Made by a program: the position numbers and the translations under genes. DNA of 64,000 nucleotides. Origin: Flavobacterium sp. WC2421 (GTDB lineage Bacteria; Bacteroidota; Bacteroidia; Flavobacteriales; Flavobacteriaceae). Under the pieces are notes generated by a model, which made no database searches, had not been told where the DNA came from, and worked only from the letters and a program-made list of their open reading frames with translations. This document shows, in pieces, positions 17,730-27,187 of the stretch. Every line of letters starts with the position of its first letter. Within the stretch, counting starts at the first letter, position 1. The DNA is taken from positions 2,852,001 through 2,916,000 of the forward strand of contig NZ_CP162004.1 of NCBI RefSeq assembly GCF_040822115.1. The letters are read 5' to 3'.

Positions 17730-18209
17730 TTATAGTGAAATGATAGCTTTATAGCGCCCGTGATGGCTTATTGAAACGGGTTTTATGATATCTTCATCAG
17801 TAAAAAAAGGAATGCCATTTATTTTATCCAATTGATTGTTCGGTTCTAAATATACAATCTGGTTGAAAAACAACTTTTGGGCAACGGCAATAGTATGAAT
17901 TTTATCCCCTATAATTTGTGTTTTTGTATAATAAGTATTCCCTTTACAAATTACTCTTCCCAAAGTAGCATTCTCATAAATACATTCTAATTGAGTAGGA
18001 ATATAGGCTCTGATACCCGTTTCGCGATTATAAATTTTATATGCTGCCTCTTTTCTACTCCATAAATTCCAAACCATTTTCTCCGAATTTTGGGCATTAT
18101 GTATCAAAAGTTGTTCCTTTAACGTAAATATTTTTTGCAAAAATCCAGGCCGTTTCCAGTTACTTTCTTTTTGGGCTAAAGCCAAATCTACGATGTCATT
18201 ACCAATCAT
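17730..18209 (-). CDS. 4'-phosphopantetheinyl transferase
   Basis: A 159-residue AcpS-type enzyme that loads coenzyme-A-derived phosphopantetheine onto carrier proteins. The two signature motifs are present: GNDIVDL (3-9) and WSRKEAAYKIY (about 49-59), which include the magnesium-binding acidic residues. It is the last gene of a seven-gene minus-strand operon and overlaps the ACP gene by 4 nt (ATGA), so the pair is probably translationally coupled. The obvious substrate is that neighbouring ACP. It would be a dedicated activator in addition to the cell's general AcpS, which is not in this window. Confidence 0.85.
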   Translation of the reverse strand: MIGNDIVDLALAQKESNWKRPGFLQKIFTLKEQLLIHNAQNSEKMVWNLWSRKEAAYKIYNRETGIRAYIPTQLECIYENATLGRVICKGNTYYTKTQIIGDKIHTIAVAQKLFFNQIVYLEPNNQLDKINGIPFFTDEDIIKPVSISHHGRYKAIISL

Positions 18210-18460
18210 TTTTCTGATAATTTTGTTCTAATAATTTCTAATGTTGATTTTACATCAAGCATTTTTTCCATAGATTCATTATCAATTTGAATGTCAAATG
18301 CATCTTCTACATCTAAAATAATATCAACTAAATTAGCTGAATTGATATTCAAATCCTTTATAAAATCAGTGTCTTCCGAAAAAGAATCAAATGCTTCCTC
18401 ATTGTTTACAAAAGGCATAATGATTTTTTTTAATTGTTCTAAAATTGCTGCTTCGTTCAT
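18206..18460 (-). CDS. Acyl carrier protein (pathway-specific)
   Basis: An 84-residue acidic helical protein. The phosphopantetheine serine is S41 in DLNINSANLVDI, the position of DSLD in fatty acid ACP; the change of DSL to NSAN is a mark of specialised ACPs. It would carry growing acyl chains between the neighbouring KAS and dehydratase and could hand the starter to the type III polyketide synthase. It overlaps the transferase gene by 4 nt and follows the KAS gene after 10 nt, which places it firmly in the operon. Confidence 0.88.
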   Translation of the reverse strand: MNEAAILEQLKKIIMPFVNNEEAFDSFSEDTDFIKDLNINSANLVDIILDVEDAFDIQIDNESMEKMLDVKSTLEIIRTKLSEK

Positions 18461-18470
18461 ATATAATTTT

Positions 18471-19745
18471 TTAAGTACTGTATTTTTTTAAAATGATACA
18501 ACCATTAACATCCCCAAATCCAAAACTTGCTTTTGCAATGACATTCAGTTCAGTAGTTATTAATTGTTGTGGAATTCTGGAGGAATCAATTAGGTCTATT
18601 ATCTCAGGATGTAAATCGTCACAGTTTATATTTGGAAAAACAAAACCTTGATGCAATTGTAAAACAGTAGCTACACTTTCTATACTTCCTGCTCCAGATA
18701 GACAATGACCAACCATTGATTTTAAAGAGTTTATATAAGGAAAATCTACTCCATTTCTTCCTAAGGCTTCACTCCAATTTTGAATTTCTAAACTGTCTTT
18801 AGAAGTTGCCGTCAAATGACCATTTAAAGCATCAATTTCATTTGGTTCAATTCCTGCATTTTTGATCGCTGTTGTAATGCATTTTTTAACCGCTATTGGA
18901 TTAGGAGCCGTCATTGTTCCTAAACCACGTTGCCCACCTGAATTAATATTCCCGCCTATTATTTCTGCATAAATTTTTGCACCTCGTGTTAAAGCAGTTT
19001 CTAAATCTTCTATCACTAATGCTCCTGCTCCACTGCCAGGAACAAAACCTGAAGCACTAGCACTCATTGGACGCGATCCTTTTTCTGGGCTGTCATTGTG
19101 TTTAAAAGTGCAAACACGCATCGCGTCAAAACCTCCCCAAATATAGGGTCCGGAATCACTTGTACTTCCTGCAACTATTCGTTTTGCTTGACCCGATTTT
19201 ATTCGGTCATAGGCCATCATGATGCTCTCAGTCCCAGTAGTACATGCCGACGAATTAGTTGTTACTTGGTTTCCAAGGCCTAATTTTCCTCCTAGATAAG
19301 CACTGATTCCACTGTTCATCGTTTGTGCAACAGCAGTACTGCCTAATCTACGAGTCTGAAAAGCATCAATTTTATAGATGCTTTCTCTAAACTTTTCAAT
19401 TCCAGAAGTTCCAGTTCCAAAAATAGTACCGCTATCCCAATCGGGATCTTCATTCGTTTGTATTTCTAAACCAGCATCTTTCCATGCATCTATCCCCGCT
19501 ATAACACCATATAAAATTCCTGAAGAATTAAAATTTCGCAATTCTAATTCTGTAAAATAATTCAATGCCAAATCGGTTGTAATCTCCGGTTTTCCAGAAA
19601 TCTGACACGAAAATTGTAGGCGTTCTAATTCTGCATCTTTTTTGATTCCAGAAATTCCATTTTTGATGGCATGAGTAAACGCTTCAAGTCCTACTCCATT
19701 TGGAGCAACAACACCAAGACCCGTAATGACAACTCTCCTACTCAT
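18471..19745 (-). CDS. Beta-ketoacyl-ACP synthase (FabF/KAS II-like)
   Basis: A 424-residue thiolase-fold condensing enzyme. The catalytic set is intact: C168 (NSSACTTGTES), H310 (LNGHLTATSKDS), K342 and H347 (KSMVGHCLSGAG). The sequence around H310 (GHLTAT instead of AHGTST) departs from housekeeping FabF, which fits a secondary-metabolism KAS. No chain-length-factor partner is seen, so it probably acts as a homodimer. With the ACP and dehydratase beside it, it could build a special acyl starter. Ketoreductase and enoyl reductase are absent here and would have to come from the general fatty acid system. Confidence 0.88.
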   Translation of the reverse strand: MSRRVVITGLGVVAPNGVGLEAFTHAIKNGISGIKKDAELERLQFSCQISGKPEITTDLALNYFTELELRNFNSSGILYGVIAGIDAWKDAGLEIQTNEDPDWDSGTIFGTGTSGIEKFRESIYKIDAFQTRRLGSTAVAQTMNSGISAYLGGKLGLGNQVTTNSSACTTGTESIMMAYDRIKSGQAKRIVAGSTSDSGPYIWGGFDAMRVCTFKHNDSPEKGSRPMSASASGFVPGSGAGALVIEDLETALTRGAKIYAEIIGGNINSGGQRGLGTMTAPNPIAVKKCITTAIKNAGIEPNEIDALNGHLTATSKDSLEIQNWSEALGRNGVDFPYINSLKSMVGHCLSGAGSIESVATVLQLHQGFVFPNINCDDLHPEIIDLIDSSRIPQQLITTELNVIAKASFGFGDVNGCIILKKYST

Positions 19746-19814
19746 TTTATATCTATTTATAGCGTTTTATTTAGTTTTATAAAAACTGCATTATATAATT
19801 ATTTACTTAGGCAA

Positions 19815-20243
19815 TTAGGTGATCATTCCGGCAATCTCTCCCATGCAAACAAGGTCTCCATTCTCATTCTTCATTTTTACTTTGCATTTTAATTTTCCAA
19901 ATCTAAAGTATATTTTTTCTGAAATAACGGTGACTTTTTCTTTAGGAAAAACAGGTTTTAAAAATTCTATATTACTTGAAGTTAAAGCAATTGAAGTGTT
20001 TTTATTAAAGTTTAAGTCTAATAAAAAAACACCTAAACAAACCAATCCTATTTGCGCCATAACCTCCGTTAAAATTACACCGGGAGTAACAGGAAAATTG
20101 TTGAAATGCCCTTTGTAAAAATCAAGATTTTCATCAAATGTATAACAACCCTCTACTCCATTTTCATTAACAGACGATAATTCGTCTACAAATAAAAAGG
20201 GATTTGAATAGGGCAATTTTGATATAATTTCCTGATTTGTCAT
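19815..20243 (-). CDS. FabZ-like 3-hydroxyacyl-ACP dehydratase
   Basis: A 142-residue hotdog-fold protein. KGHFNNFPVTPGVILTEVMAQIG (44-66) contains the FabZ catalytic H46 and E60. It probably dehydrates 3-hydroxyacyl-ACP intermediates bound to the pathway ACP. It lies between the type III polyketide synthase and the KAS gene, with short gaps of 23 and 69 nt. A related thioesterase-like role cannot be excluded, because the fold is shared, but the H/E pair argues for a dehydratase. Confidence 0.82.
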   Translation of the reverse strand: MTNQEIISKLPYSNPFLFVDELSSVNENGVEGCYTFDENLDFYKGHFNNFPVTPGVILTEVMAQIGLVCLGVFLLDLNFNKNTSIALTSSNIEFLKPVFPKEKVTVISEKIYFRFGKLKCKVKMKNENGDLVCMGEIAGMIT

Positions 20244-20266
20244 TACTAATTCTTTTAATGAATTTT

Positions 20267-21319
20267 CTAAAATTGCAGTAAAACACGTTGTGCCGAAAAC
20301 CCTGGGCCAAAACTCAACATTAATCCTTTTTCTCCTTTTGCTGGCTTATTATCCATAAATCGCTCCAAAACATACAATACAGTGGCGCTAGACATGTTTC
20401 CATACAATCGCAGTACTTCTTTAGTGTCATCGATGTTTTTGCCTAAGCTAGAGAATAAATCTTCCACTGTTTGCACAATTTTTTTTCCTCCAGGATGAAA
20501 TATTAAATGATTAATATCATCAATTTTTAAGTTGTTTTTTTCTAAAAACGGATGAATGATTGCAGGAAAATGAGAAGCAATTGTATTAGGAACTTCAATA
20601 TCCAATACCATTTGCAAACCTGAATTGGTTAACTTAAACCCCATCATGTGTTCATTATTATAAAAATGATACATTTCTTCCGCCACAATTTCAGGTCCCT
20701 CATCCTCTTCAAATGATGAAAGCAGCACACAAGCAGCACCGTCACCAAAAATGGCAGCACTTACGATATTTGCCATAGAGAAATCATCCAATTGAAAAGT
20801 AGCCGTTGGACTTTCCACGGCAATAACTGCTGCTCTTTTACCGGGATTTGCCTGAAGAAAATTTTTGGCATAAATAATTCCCGAAATTCCTGCAGCACAA
20901 CCCATTTCAGTAACAGGAAGCCGAACAATATCTTGACGCAGTTTCAATTTATTAATTAAATAGGCATCGAGAGACGGTATCATAATTCCAGTGCAACTCA
21001 CCGTAATGATATAATCTAAATCTTCTGGTTTCCACTTGGATTTCAACAATGCTTTTTCGAGTACTTTTTCACCTAGATCAATGACTTCGCGAGTATAGAT
21101 ATCATTTCTTTCCTCAAATGATGTTTTAGTAAAAACCTCTATCGGATCCATAATTGAATAGCGGGTATCAACTGCTGCTCCTTCAAATATTTTTTTTACT
21201 TTTCGAATAAAACGTTCGTCTTGTCCTGTCAACCAATTGTCTAGAAATGGTATAATTTCTTCCGTTGTTCTTGAATATTTTGGAAGTTGCTTAGCAACGG
21301 TATGTATTTTAACACTCAT
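20267..21319 (-). CDS. Type III polyketide synthase (chalcone/alkylresorcinol synthase family)
   Basis: A 350-residue ketosynthase from the ATG at 21319. The Cys-His-Asn triad is present: C141 (TEMGCAAGISG), H275 (IFHPGGKK) and N308 (LYGNMSSATV); the GFGPG-like loop is SFGPGFSAQ near residue 336. Such enzymes extend an acyl starter with malonyl-CoA and cyclise it to resorcinols, pyrones or phloroglucinols. The longer frame to 21361 would overlap the methyltransferase by 46 nt. The 21319 start gives a 4-nt ATGA overlap, typical of translational coupling, so I prefer it. Neighbouring ACP and KAS genes suggest a fatty acyl starter. Confidence 0.9.
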   Translation of the reverse strand: MSVKIHTVAKQLPKYSRTTEEIIPFLDNWLTGQDERFIRKVKKIFEGAAVDTRYSIMDPIEVFTKTSFEERNDIYTREVIDLGEKVLEKALLKSKWKPEDLDYIITVSCTGIMIPSLDAYLINKLKLRQDIVRLPVTEMGCAAGISGIIYAKNFLQANPGKRAAVIAVESPTATFQLDDFSMANIVSAAIFGDGAACVLLSSFEEDEGPEIVAEEMYHFYNNEHMMGFKLTNSGLQMVLDIEVPNTIASHFPAIIHPFLEKNNLKIDDINHLIFHPGGKKIVQTVEDLFSSLGKNIDDTKEVLRLYGNMSSATVLYVLERFMDNKPAKGEKGLMLSFGPGFSAQRVLLQF

Positions 21320-22029
21320 ATTTTTAAAATTATCCATTGGTAACGAAAAGCCCATTTCCACTGAATGGTATAGTTTCTGAAATTTAATTTTTTTGAAAAT
21401 CCAATTAAGTCTTCTTTTTTAAAACCCCTTAGTATTGAAATTAATCCATCTTCTCTTGACATTTCATTTAATTGAAATGTCGCACACAATAATTGAAATA
21501 ATCTATAAGAAATTCTGCTTCTGTGTAAATCATTTATAACGATTCCCAAATCAGCATTGGCATAAAACACAGGAAGTATTTTTTCAATTTCTTCTTTTTT
21601 AAAATGATGTAATGTCAAAGTGCACAAAACAATATCATATTTTAATTCATTAAAAACTTCGCCAAAAATATCTTCACAAATAAAACTTATATTAGGATAA
21701 TTAACTGATAAATTGATTGCATGATTGATGGTGAAATTATTAGCATCAACACCAATTAATTTAAAATTTAAATTGTTTTTTTTAGCATATTGAGCCAATG
21801 TTCGTAACATGTCTCCATTGCCACACCCCACATCTACAATTGTAATTTCTTTGTCAGTAACAAGGCTAGAGAGTAATTTTTCAACTCCAAGTAAAGTTAG
21901 CGTGTTTCCGCCCAATAGCTGGTTTATTTTTGCGATTTTATCTAATGCTTCACGCAAAATTTCCCCTTCCATGGTGAAATCATCCATTATCTCTTCCTTA
22001 TCAGTTCGGTGCTTAGTGTTTAAAAACAT
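21316..22029 (-). CDS. Class I SAM-dependent methyltransferase
   Basis: A 237-residue soluble methyltransferase with motif I VDVGCGNGD (65-73), an acidic motif II (IGVDANNF, about 92-99) and the post-motif TLTLHHF near residue 138. The gene order FAD enzyme-methyltransferase-type III PKS suggests that it methylates the polyketide ring on carbon or oxygen. Its stop codon overlaps the PKS start (ATGA). It lies 8 nt after the FAD oxidoreductase gene. A second in-frame ATG at 21987 is possible as a start. The target position on the product is unknown. Confidence 0.82.
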   Translation of the reverse strand: MFLNTKHRTDKEEIMDDFTMEGEILREALDKIAKINQLLGGNTLTLLGVEKLLSSLVTDKEITIVDVGCGNGDMLRTLAQYAKKNNLNFKLIGVDANNFTINHAINLSVNYPNISFICEDIFGEVFNELKYDIVLCTLTLHHFKKEEIEKILPVFYANADLGIVINDLHRSRISYRLFQLLCATFQLNEMSREDGLISILRGFKKEDLIGFSKKLNFRNYTIQWKWAFRYQWIILKI

Positions 22030-22037
22030 TTATTCAT

Positions 22038-23168
22038 TTATAAAATAGGTTTGCCATGAGTTTTCTTAATAATTATGGTTAAAAGAAAAGGAAATTCAAC
22101 TAATATACGCAGTAGCATATCAGATAGTTTTTGTTGTTGCAAAATTGCAGATAAAAATCGCCCTGCTTTCAATCTTGCTTTAAAATTGGTAGTCCATTGC
22201 TTCAGATATTTTTGCTCTAATTCATCTCTAGATTTAATTTCTTTAGTTAAATATTTAATAACCAATTCAGATGCGATTTTTGCACTATGAATAGCCATTG
22301 CCATTCCATTTCCACACAAAGGATGGATTAACCCAGCAGTATCTCCAATCATTAAAATATGATTTTCAACTGCCTTTTTTTTATCAAATGAAACTTGGCT
22401 TATCGTTAGCGGTTTCTCAAAAAGAAGGGTACTCGTACCAAAAATATTTTTTAAAAAAGGGTTCTTTGCGATTACATTATTTTGATAGTCTTCGGTGTTT
22501 TTGTATTTTTTAAATGTTTCATAATTACATAAATAACAAATATTAATCTGATTATTTTCTACTTTTGAAACACCACAATAGCCTCCTTCAAAATTATGTA
22601 AACCTACTAAGTCCTCCCGAAAACTACCCAAATAATGTCCTTTTACGGCTAGCCAAGAAGATTTTTTTTGAATAAAATTCCTGTTTAATTTTTGATCAAT
22701 TAGGGATCGTTTCCCAAAAGCCCCTATAACAATATCTGCTTTTAAAATAGTATTATTTACTGTCGAAACTGTAAATTGATTTTCTTTAAAAATAATATCT
22801 TGGACACTATCTTGAATAACCAAGCAACCATTTACTACTGCTTTTTTATATAAAAATTCATCTAAAGCAAACCTGCTAATTCCAAAACCTCCCAGCGGTA
22901 ACTCACAAGAAATCATAGTTCCGCTGGAAGTCGAAAACTGTAATTTATTGATCGCGGTTGGATTCAATTCTGAAATAGTTATACCAAGCCAATTTAAATA
23001 GGGTAAGACTTCATTGGAAATGTATTCGCCACATACTTTATGTTTTGGATATTCATTTTTTTCAACTAAGATAACTTCTACTCCTATTTTAGACAAATGA
23101 ATGGCAGCAGTAAGCCCTGCTAATCCACCACCAACAATAATTACAGCAGAATTTGTTTTCATATCCAT
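22038..23168 (-). CDS. FAD-dependent oxidoreductase (geranylgeranyl reductase/aromatic hydroxylase-like)
   Basis: A 376-residue flavoprotein with the dinucleotide motif VGGGLAGLTAAIHL (12-25), the HKVCGEYIS motif near 43-51 typical of the geranylgeranyl reductase-like monooxygenase group, and MIGDTAGLIHPLCGNGMAMA near residue 280 for FAD ribityl binding. It heads the polyketide operon and could hydroxylate the ring or reduce the chain. The start may be 23168 or the ATG two codons later (23162). A TAnnnTTTG-like box (TAGTATTTG, 23188-23196 on this strand) is close to the promoter consensus. The acs terminator lies just upstream. Confidence 0.82.
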   Translation of the reverse strand: MDMKTNSAVIIVGGGLAGLTAAIHLSKIGVEVILVEKNEYPKHKVCGEYISNEVLPYLNWLGITISELNPTAINKLQFSTSSGTMISCELPLGGFGISRFALDEFLYKKAVVNGCLVIQDSVQDIIFKENQFTVSTVNNTILKADIVIGAFGKRSLIDQKLNRNFIQKKSSWLAVKGHYLGSFREDLVGLHNFEGGYCGVSKVENNQINICYLCNYETFKKYKNTEDYQNNVIAKNPFLKNIFGTSTLLFEKPLTISQVSFDKKKAVENHILMIGDTAGLIHPLCGNGMAMAIHSAKIASELVIKYLTKEIKSRDELEQKYLKQWTTNFKARLKAGRFLSAILQQQKLSDMLLRILVEFPFLLTIIIKKTHGKPIL

Positions 23169-23214
23169 GCTAATTTAGGTTATTTCTTGCAAATACTAAT
23201 TTTTATTAAATAAA

Positions 23215-23243
23215 AAAACTGTTTCATATATTGAAACAGTTTT
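23215..23243 (-). terminator. Terminator of acs
   Basis: A perfect 12-bp stem (23215-23226 with 23232-23243) with a 5-nt loop. Read on the minus strand, the stem is followed by a T-rich tract at 23205-23218. It ends acs transcription before the polyketide operon, which must therefore have its own promoter in 23169-23214. Confidence 0.85.
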
Positions 23244-23271
23244 AATAATTTTAAAAAATAAAATCTATATT

Positions 23272-25179
23272 TTATTTTATTTCATTTATAATTTCTTCTA
23301 CAATTTCAGGATTTAATAATGTAGAGGTGTCACCGAAATTAGTAAAATCACCAGCAGCTATTTTTCTAAGAATTCGACGCATAATTTTACCAGAACGAGT
23401 TTTTGGCAAACCAGAAACAAATTGTATTTTATCCAATTTGGCAATTGGTCCTACGTGATCTGAAATGTGTTGATTGATTTCTTTGAAAAGGTTTTCTTTA
23501 TTTCTAATTTCTCCTGTTTCTTTCAAAATAACATAACCACATAAAGCATTCCCTTTTACATCATGTGGAAATCCTACTATAGCACTTTCTGCCACTGCAG
23601 GATGCTCATTAATGGCATCTTCAATAGGAGCTGTCCCTAGATTGTGTCCCGAAACAATAACTACATCATCAACACGGCCTGTAATTCTATAATACCCTAC
23701 TTCATCACGTAAAGCGCCGTCACCAGTGAAAAAGTTACCTGGGTATTCCGAGAAATAAGTGTCTATATATCGTTGATGATTACCCCATATTGTTCGTGCA
23801 ATTCCTGGCCATGGAAACTTGATACATAAACTTCCAACTACTTGGTTTCCTTCAATTTCATTTCGCTTGTCATCCATTAATACCGGCTGAATTCCTGGTA
23901 ATGGAAGTGTAGCATAGGTTGGTTTTGTAGGAGTAACAAATGCCAAAGGAGAAATCATGATTCCGCCTGTTTCAGTTTGCCACCAAGTGTCTACGATAGG
24001 ACAACGTTTCCCACCTACATGATCATTAAACCAATGCCAAGCTTCTTCGTTTATGGGTTCACCGACAGAACCAATCACTTTTAATGTATCTAAATCATAT
24101 TTTTGAACGTATTCTAGACTCTCTTTTGCCAAAGAGCGAATGGCAGTTGGAGCGGTATAAAATTGTGTTACTTTGTGTTTTTTTATTGTTTCCCAATAGC
24201 GACTAAAATCAGGATAAGATGGAATTCCTTCAAAAATAACTGTTGTAGCACCGTTTAAAAGTGGTCCATAAAGGATGTAAGAATGTCCCGTAATCCAACC
24301 TATATCAGCTGTACACCAAAAAACATCATTTTCTTCGTAATTAAAAACATTTTTAAAAGTATAGGCTGTATGAACCATATAACCAGCGGTTGTATGGACC
24401 ATCCCTTTTGGTTTTCCAGTAGAACCAGAAGTATATAGAATAAATAAAGGATCTTCGGAATCCATTATTTCTGCAACACAATTATCAGAGGCAATATCCA
24501 ACAAGGGTTGCAACCAAATGTCTCTACCTTGTTTCATTTTAATTTCAGTATTTGTTCTTTGAACAACCAATACCGTATCTACAGAGGGACAATTTTCTAA
24601 TGCTTCATCAATTATTCCTTTTAATTCAATAGTTTTATTTCCACGGTAACCTCCATCAGAAGTAATAACCATTTTACTTTCACTATCAATTATTCTATTT
24701 GCTACTGCAGAAGATGAAAATCCTGCAAAAATAACTGAATGGATAGCACCAATTCTTGCACAAGCTAAAACTGAAACTGCTAATTCAGGAATCATTGGTA
24801 AATAGATACAAACCCGATCCCCTTTTTTTATTCCTTGTTCACGCAAAACATTTGCCATTTTACAAACACGTTGATGCAATTCATTATAGGTTATGTGCAA
24901 TGCCTCTTCATCGGGGTTATTGGGTTCAAAAATTATAGCAGTTTTTTCTCCTCTTTTATTTAGGTGTCTATCGATACAATTTTTGGTCATATTTAGCTTT
25001 GCTTCAGTAAACCATTTTATATCTGCTTCGGCCATATTAAATTCCACAACTTTATCCCATTGTTGATACCATGTAAAATTCTCTTCCGCTATCTTACCCC
25101 AAAATTTTCGGGGTTCTCGAACAGATTTGTTATAATGTTTGAAGTATTGCTCTAAATTTTCGATCTTATAATAACTCAT
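23272..25179 (-). CDS. acs: Acetyl-CoA synthetase
   Basis: A 635-residue AMP-forming ligase that makes acetyl-CoA from acetate, ATP and CoA. The phosphate-binding loop YTSGSTGKPKGMVHTT lies near residue 250, and the C-terminal PKTRSGKIMRR contains the regulatory/adenylation lysine K598, the usual site of acetylation control. Length and motifs fit the bacterial Acs family throughout. It is a single transcription unit with its own terminator. The DUF294 and exonuclease-like genes often found next to acs lie on the far side of the polyketide operon. Confidence 0.95.
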   Translation of the reverse strand: MSYYKIENLEQYFKHYNKSVREPRKFWGKIAEENFTWYQQWDKVVEFNMAEADIKWFTEAKLNMTKNCIDRHLNKRGEKTAIIFEPNNPDEEALHITYNELHQRVCKMANVLREQGIKKGDRVCIYLPMIPELAVSVLACARIGAIHSVIFAGFSSSAVANRIIDSESKMVITSDGGYRGNKTIELKGIIDEALENCPSVDTVLVVQRTNTEIKMKQGRDIWLQPLLDIASDNCVAEIMDSEDPLFILYTSGSTGKPKGMVHTTAGYMVHTAYTFKNVFNYEENDVFWCTADIGWITGHSYILYGPLLNGATTVIFEGIPSYPDFSRYWETIKKHKVTQFYTAPTAIRSLAKESLEYVQKYDLDTLKVIGSVGEPINEEAWHWFNDHVGGKRCPIVDTWWQTETGGIMISPLAFVTPTKPTYATLPLPGIQPVLMDDKRNEIEGNQVVGSLCIKFPWPGIARTIWGNHQRYIDTYFSEYPGNFFTGDGALRDEVGYYRITGRVDDVVIVSGHNLGTAPIEDAINEHPAVAESAIVGFPHDVKGNALCGYVILKETGEIRNKENLFKEINQHISDHVGPIAKLDKIQFVSGLPKTRSGKIMRRILRKIAAGDFTNFGDTSTLLNPEIVEEIINEIK

Positions 25180-25704
25180 GGGATATATTTTTTTATAAAA
25201 GTATTAAATCTCACTCTATTCCAAAAATTTTTTATTTGATTAATTATCAGGGTAAATTACACATAAATAATTAAAACAGGTGTTTTTTTAAAGATACCTT
25301 AAAAACTGTACAATTCCAATAAAACAGTAAACGCAAAAAAGACGAAGTAAATAGTTTACTTCGCCTTTTTTTAATTAACAATAATTGTAACAATTAAATT
25401 AATAATACAAAAATATGTTGCATTTATAACATTCCACTATTCAAAATAATTAAATATAATACACCACTTTCGCTACTATAATCTTTGAATCAATCAATTT
25501 TAAATTGATTTAAATCTTTATTTTTTTAATTAAAAAGGAATTACTCCACTTAACTAATTATCAAACCAGTTAAGTGAATGTAATAAGCAACCATATTGAT
25601 CATTAAGTTTTAATAAGTTGTTTACTAATTCAAAATACATGAAAAATAAATGATACAGTGCCAATCCCAACACACCCTCATGTGCGGCAATTCCTAATTT
25701 TAAT
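25180..25704. other. 525-nt intergenic region with dyads
   Basis: No gene is visible. It holds a hairpin at 25333-25375 (AGACGAAGTAAA / TTTACTTCGCCT with one mismatch, A run on the left and T run on the right, so it could stop transcription in both directions). It also holds a dyad at 25548-25574 (CACTTAACT / AGTTAAGTG, 12-nt spacer) and the palindrome AATCAATTTTAAATTGATT (about 25493-25511). One or more probably end the ilv operon, but the nearest has no T run. Confidence 0.5.
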
Positions 25705-27177
25705 CTATACTATTTTTTTCATAGCCGTCATTGATTCTCTTAACCAAGCTCCTACTTCTTCAACTGGATGATTTCTAATTATGCTATTAACTTCGATTAA
25801 TTGTTTGTTATCAACTCCGTTGTTTCCATCGTTGAATGGGCGACCCACTAAGTTAGATGGTGCATTTTTTACGTAATCAGCTATTAATGGCTTACAAGCG
25901 TGATCAAATAAATAACATCCGTACTCAGCTGTATCAGAAATTACACGGTTCATTTCGAATAATTTCTTTCTTGCAATAGTATTAGCTATTAATGGAGTTT
26001 CGTGTAATGACTCATAATATGCAGACTCTTCAATAATTCCTGAATCAGTCATAGCCTCAAATGCTAATTCTACTCCTGCTTTAACCATTGCTACCATTAA
26101 TACTCCATTATCATAGTATTCTTGTTCAGAGATTACAATGTCTCCAGCTGGTGTTTTTTCAAAGTTTGTATCTCCTGTAGCTGCTCTCCAAGCTAACAAG
26201 TTTTTATCATCATTATCCCAGTCTTCCATCATTGTTTTAGAAAAGTGACCAGAGATAATATCATCCATGTGTTTTTGAAACAATGGACGCATAATATCTT
26301 TTAATTCTTCTGACGCATTGAAAGCAGCAATTTTAGCTGGATTAGATAATCTATCCATCATGTTTGTAATTCCACCATATTTCAATCCTTCAGTAATTGT
26401 TTCCCATCCGTACTGAATTAATTTTGAAGCATATCCTGCATCAATTCCTTCAGCTACCATTTTATCAAAACATAAAATAGAACCCGTTTGTAACAATCCA
26501 CATAGAATAGTTTGTTCTCCCATTAAGTCTGATTTTACTTCAGCTACAAATGATGAACGCAATACTCCTGCTCTGTTTCCACCTGTAGCAACAGCATAAG
26601 CCTTAGCTTGATCTAAACCAAAACCGTTTGGGTCATTCTCAGGATGAACAGCAATTAATGTTGGAACACCAAAACCTCTTTTATATTCTTCACGCACTTC
26701 TGAACCTGGACATTTTGGAGCACACATAATAACCGTAATGTCTTTACGAATTTGCATTCCTTCTTCTACGATATTAAAACCATGAGAATAGGCTAAAGTG
26801 GAACCTTGTTTCATCAATGGCATGATAGCAGTTACAACTGCAGTATGTTGTTTATCTGGAGTAAGATTACAAACTAAATCAGCAGTTGGGATTAATTCTT
26901 CATATGTCCCTACGTTAAAACCGTTATCAGCAGCATTCATGAAAGAAGCTCTTTTTTGAGCAATAGCTTCTGCACGTAATGCATATGAAATATCTAAACC
27001 TGAATCTCTCATGTTCAAACCTTGATTTAAACCTTGAGCTCCACAACCAACAATAACTACTTTTTTACCTTTTAAAGCTTCGATTCCATTAGCAAATTCT
27101 GATTGATCCATGAATTCGCAAACGCCTAATTGTTCTAATTGTAATCTAAGTGGTAATGAATTGAAATAATTTGCCAT
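25705..27177 (-). CDS. ilvC: Ketol-acid reductoisomerase
   Basis: A 490-residue class II (long form) NADPH enzyme converting acetolactate or acetohydroxybutyrate to the dihydroxy acids in valine and isoleucine synthesis. The Rossmann motif [21 protein letters not shown] is at about 35-55. A duplicated C-terminal knotted domain accounts for the extra length compared with the 330-residue class I form. It is the last gene of the leu-ilv operon, 10 nt after ilvN. No strong terminator follows directly. Confidence 0.95.
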   Translation of the reverse strand: MANYFNSLPLRLQLEQLGVCEFMDQSEFANGIEALKGKKVVIVGCGAQGLNQGLNMRDSGLDISYALRAEAIAQKRASFMNAADNGFNVGTYEELIPTADLVCNLTPDKQHTAVVTAIMPLMKQGSTLAYSHGFNIVEEGMQIRKDITVIMCAPKCPGSEVREEYKRGFGVPTLIAVHPENDPNGFGLDQAKAYAVATGGNRAGVLRSSFVAEVKSDLMGEQTILCGLLQTGSILCFDKMVAEGIDAGYASKLIQYGWETITEGLKYGGITNMMDRLSNPAKIAAFNASEELKDIMRPLFQKHMDDIISGHFSKTMMEDWDNDDKNLLAWRAATGDTNFEKTPAGDIVISEQEYYDNGVLMVAMVKAGVELAFEAMTDSGIIEESAYYESLHETPLIANTIARKKLFEMNRVISDTAEYGCYLFDHACKPLIADYVKNAPSNLVGRPFNDGNNGVDNKQLIEVNSIIRNHPVEEVGAWLRESMTAMKKIV

Positions 27178-27187
27178 TTTTTAATTT

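Noticed and set aside
17730..23168. Interpretation as a flexirubin/DarA-DarB dialkylresorcinol cluster
   Set aside because: The condensing enzyme is a type III PKS with a Cys-His-Asn triad, and there is no DarA-like cyclase, aryl-polyene set or ammonia lyase in the region.
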